Assembly (NCBI GenBank): GCA_008729055.1
Contig: SDUX01000007.1
Span: forward strand, 2,094,064-2,158,063
Source: Pyropia haitanensis
Taxonomy: Eukaryota > Rhodophyta > Bangiophyceae > Bangiales > Bangiaceae
Reading direction: 5' to 3'
DNA length: 64,000 nt
Shown here: positions 62,001 through 64,000 of the stretch, one piece after another
How positions within the stretch are numbered: the stretch's first letter is position 1
How the letters are laid out: every line of letters starts with the position of its first letter
Notes under the pieces: generated by a model
The model's database searches: none
Seen by the model: only the letters and a program-made list of their open reading frames with translations
Told to the model about the DNA's origin: nothing
Translations under genes and position numbers: made by a program

Positions 62001-63735
62001 GTGTTTCCATGGGGGGGGGGGGCGTCGACGCGCGCCGCGCCGCGGCGGCGCCCGCGCCGACGCTGGCGCGCCCGCGGGGAGGGGTCCCGCCGTTGGGGTG
62101 TGCGTCGGTGGGGGCAGGAACCGAAAAGCGTCCACGCCGCACGGGCGGACCGTCGCGCGGAAAGGGTCGGCGGCCGGCCGGCCGCGGCAGGTCGCCAACC
62201 AAAAGCCGGCAGGCCTTGGCCGGTGACCGTGCGCACGCCAGCCGGCGGGCCGCCGCCGCGGGCAGCGACGGCATGCGGGCGGCAGTGGCAGGCGTGGCGG
62301 CGTGTACGGGAGCTGTCGCGCAGACCGCAGACGGGGACCCACACCCGGCTGTCGGCTGCTTTGGAAGGGCAGACGCGACGCGCGCGTCTTGCACAGCGGG
62401 CGGCCCTGCTGCTGCTGCTGTGACTGCCGCTCACCTGCGGTGCTGTCCCGTCGGCGGCTTCAGTCTGGGCAGCCGCGGCGGCCTCGTCTCTGCCACGCTC
62501 CCCCTCCCCCCGGCCCAATGCGGATAGTGGGCCCGGCGGGGAACCACGGCAAGGGCCGTCGGGGGAGTGTCGGCGTACGCGTGCGGCTTGACGCCCGTCC
62601 ACCGGTGTCACCACGCAAAAGAGGTGAGCGACACTGGCAGCGGGGACAGCCCCCGGTCGTAGGGGGGGGGGGGGGGGGGGGGGGGAGGCGGCCGTCAACT
62701 CACGGCCGGCCGCCACGCGTCCACATGTGCGAATACAAATCGTGCGCCCAACCATGGAGCCAGGCCGGCGGTGCTCCCGCTCGACGCCACCACTCTGTGC
62801 GCATTGGTACACGGACATACCTCCCAACACGACCAATGTCGGCGGGGCGATGCCCGGTGGGGTGAGCTCCCGGCTCCCCTCGCGGGGTGCCCGGTGCGGC
62901 AGTCCCGCCGGTCCGGTCGGGGTCCTCGGTGCGACCGCTTGGAAAATGGGACAGGGCCCAGTTGCTTCCCATCCGCGTTTTGACGGGCGGCGCCGTCGGC
63001 ACCCGCCGGCTGCTCGCGGCGCCGCGGCGGGCAATGGGTGCGGGCGGCTGCCGCGTCGACGCTCCCGCCCGCCGTCCCGGTCTGCCGTAATCGGCTCACG
63101 CCAGACACGCTGTCTCCGCGTCGGCGGTCTGTTCTGGCGCCGCCCGCTGTGGCCGCCGTGGCGGTGCGTGCGTGGCGATGTGGACGCCCGCGCCCTCGGT
63201 GCACGAGCTCATCACGTGGCCCATGTCGCCACCGCACGCACCCCACTTCCACAAAAAAAAAACAAAAAAAAAAATCTTCTACACACTTGGCGTGCAGCGC
63301 CGCGACGCAGCGTGAAGCGCCACAGATCATCAGACGAAATGCACCCGAACGACGGAACTTTCGTTCAGAGCAGAGTGCATCAACGAAACGTCAATTTGTA
63401 CGCCCAAGAAAAAGTGGTTGCATATACGATCGACATCTCGAGGTCACTCTCAGGACTGGACGCGACGGAGCCCCGTGACATCTCGTGTCTTGACCCAGCT
63501 ACCAATAGTAAGCATATCGTCTCGTAACCACTTAAACCACTCAATCGACCAGCACACAACAACCCCCAAGTCAGGAATTTCCGCATGGTCACGTCGAACC
63601 TGCACCTTCTGCCAAAAGTCGCGTCAGTAGGGCGCCCCCGAACCGTGATACACTCCGCACCCTGCTCACCGTGCCCTTTGGATGATCTTTGGCGAGCATC
63701 CGTGCAGCCAACCTCAGTGTTGATGTACGCGGCGC
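60941..63735. other. Homopolymer-rich region without a recognised gene
   Basis: Contains GCC/CCG trinucleotide expansions (61036-61120), a CTGACGCTGACGCTG-type repeat (61125-61210), A32 at 61968-61999 and G24 at 62662-62685. Long frames on both strands are entirely low complexity. 63240-63640 is lower in GC. No gene can be supported. Confidence 0.5.
61968..61999. repeat. A32 homopolymer
   Basis: 32 consecutive adenines in very GC-rich DNA. It could be the tail of an old retroposed transcript on the plus strand, but no gene body or target duplication is recognisable upstream. Confidence 0.9.
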
Positions 63736-64000
63736 TCACCAATGTGACCGCTGGCGCCGCCGCCTGCGTCGAGGGGAGGGGGCCTCGTCGCACCGGCGGT
63801 GGAGTTCATCCGCCTGGGAGGACGCACACGCGGCGTCGGCAGCCGCACGCGGGGCCACGGCGCAGGCCGCCACGGCCGGCTCCGCGGCAGCAGAGGCCGA
63901 GACGGCCGCACGCGCCCGTCCCTGCCGCGGCGGCGCGGCGGAGCTGGCGGCAGTCGCTGCCACAAGGGGGGCGGCAGCCGCCTGCACGGCCAACGCGGAC
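63736..64000 (-). CDS. Possible gene fragment at window edge
   Basis: A minus-strand frame open to the window end gives an Ala-rich segment with ADELHRRCDEAPSPRRRRRR and a stop at 63736. It may be the 3' part of a gene that starts outside the window. Composition alone cannot confirm this. Confidence 0.2.
   Translation of the reverse strand, partial: SALAVQAAAAPLVAATAASSAAPPRQGRARAAVSASAAAEPAVAACAVAPRAAADAACASSQADELHRRCDEAPSPRRRRRRQRSHW

Noticed and set aside
1..64000. Bacterial or phage systems such as CRISPR arrays, operons or toxin-antitoxin pairs
   Set aside because: No direct-repeat/spacer arrays, ribosome binding sites or prokaryotic gene clusters; gene content and introns are eukaryotic.

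Overview
The window looks like nuclear DNA of a GC-rich eukaryote. It carries a cytosolic ribosomal protein (eL21), a formin, a proteasome-type ubiquitin hydrolase, a plant-type mitochondrial complex I subunit split by GT-AG introns, an EAPP homologue, an ANTH-type adaptor and a Myb-SHAQKYF-like factor. There are no operons, Shine-Dalgarno sites or prokaryotic gene clusters. My best guess is a red alga of the Porphyra/Pyropia type. The reasons are mostly intronless, very GC-rich and alanine/glycine-rich genes, a plant-like NDUFB10, and a Hint-domain fragment of the kind known from red algae. This assignment is an inference from composition and gene content.

Layout. 1-4443: no convincing gene, but two inverted-repeat elements (653-1209 with a TTA duplication; 2595-3799 with CAGTG ends). 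4444-6279 (+): hypothetical coiled-coil protein. 6985-10083 (-): degenerate acyl-adenylate-forming protein with a long coiled coil in its hinge. 12304-12801 (-): small secreted protein with a cationic Cys/Trp tail. 14648-14902 (-): piece of a Hint domain. 18073-18552 (+): ribosomal protein eL21, followed by a 20-bp minisatellite. 19342-21654 (-): formin with a polyglycine linker. 24912-26155 (+): unknown low-complexity protein with a frame change at a C-run. 27062-28385 (-): NDUFB10 in three exons. 34461-37499 (+): KH-domain protein. 37971-39905 (-): CobW/ZNG1-type GTPase. 42767-44644 (-): protein with a duplicated 38-residue motif. 46949-47632 (+): glutathione transferase. 48223-50058 (-): UBP6/USP14. 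54134-55756 (+): Myb protein whose reading frame changes at homopolymers. 56181-57107 (-): EAPP. 57253-58241: CAGTG-ended element. 58520-60940 (-): ANTH-domain protein. 61000-64000: extreme homopolymer DNA and an open frame at the edge.

The recognisable genes are unrelated housekeeping functions (translation, actin assembly, respiration, metal delivery, detoxification, ubiquitin recycling, endocytosis, transcription). I see no functional cluster. The clearest non-gene structure is a set of small inverted-repeat transposons in the intergenic DNA. Long G/C homopolymers also run through several coding regions, so reading frames there should be checked against transcripts.
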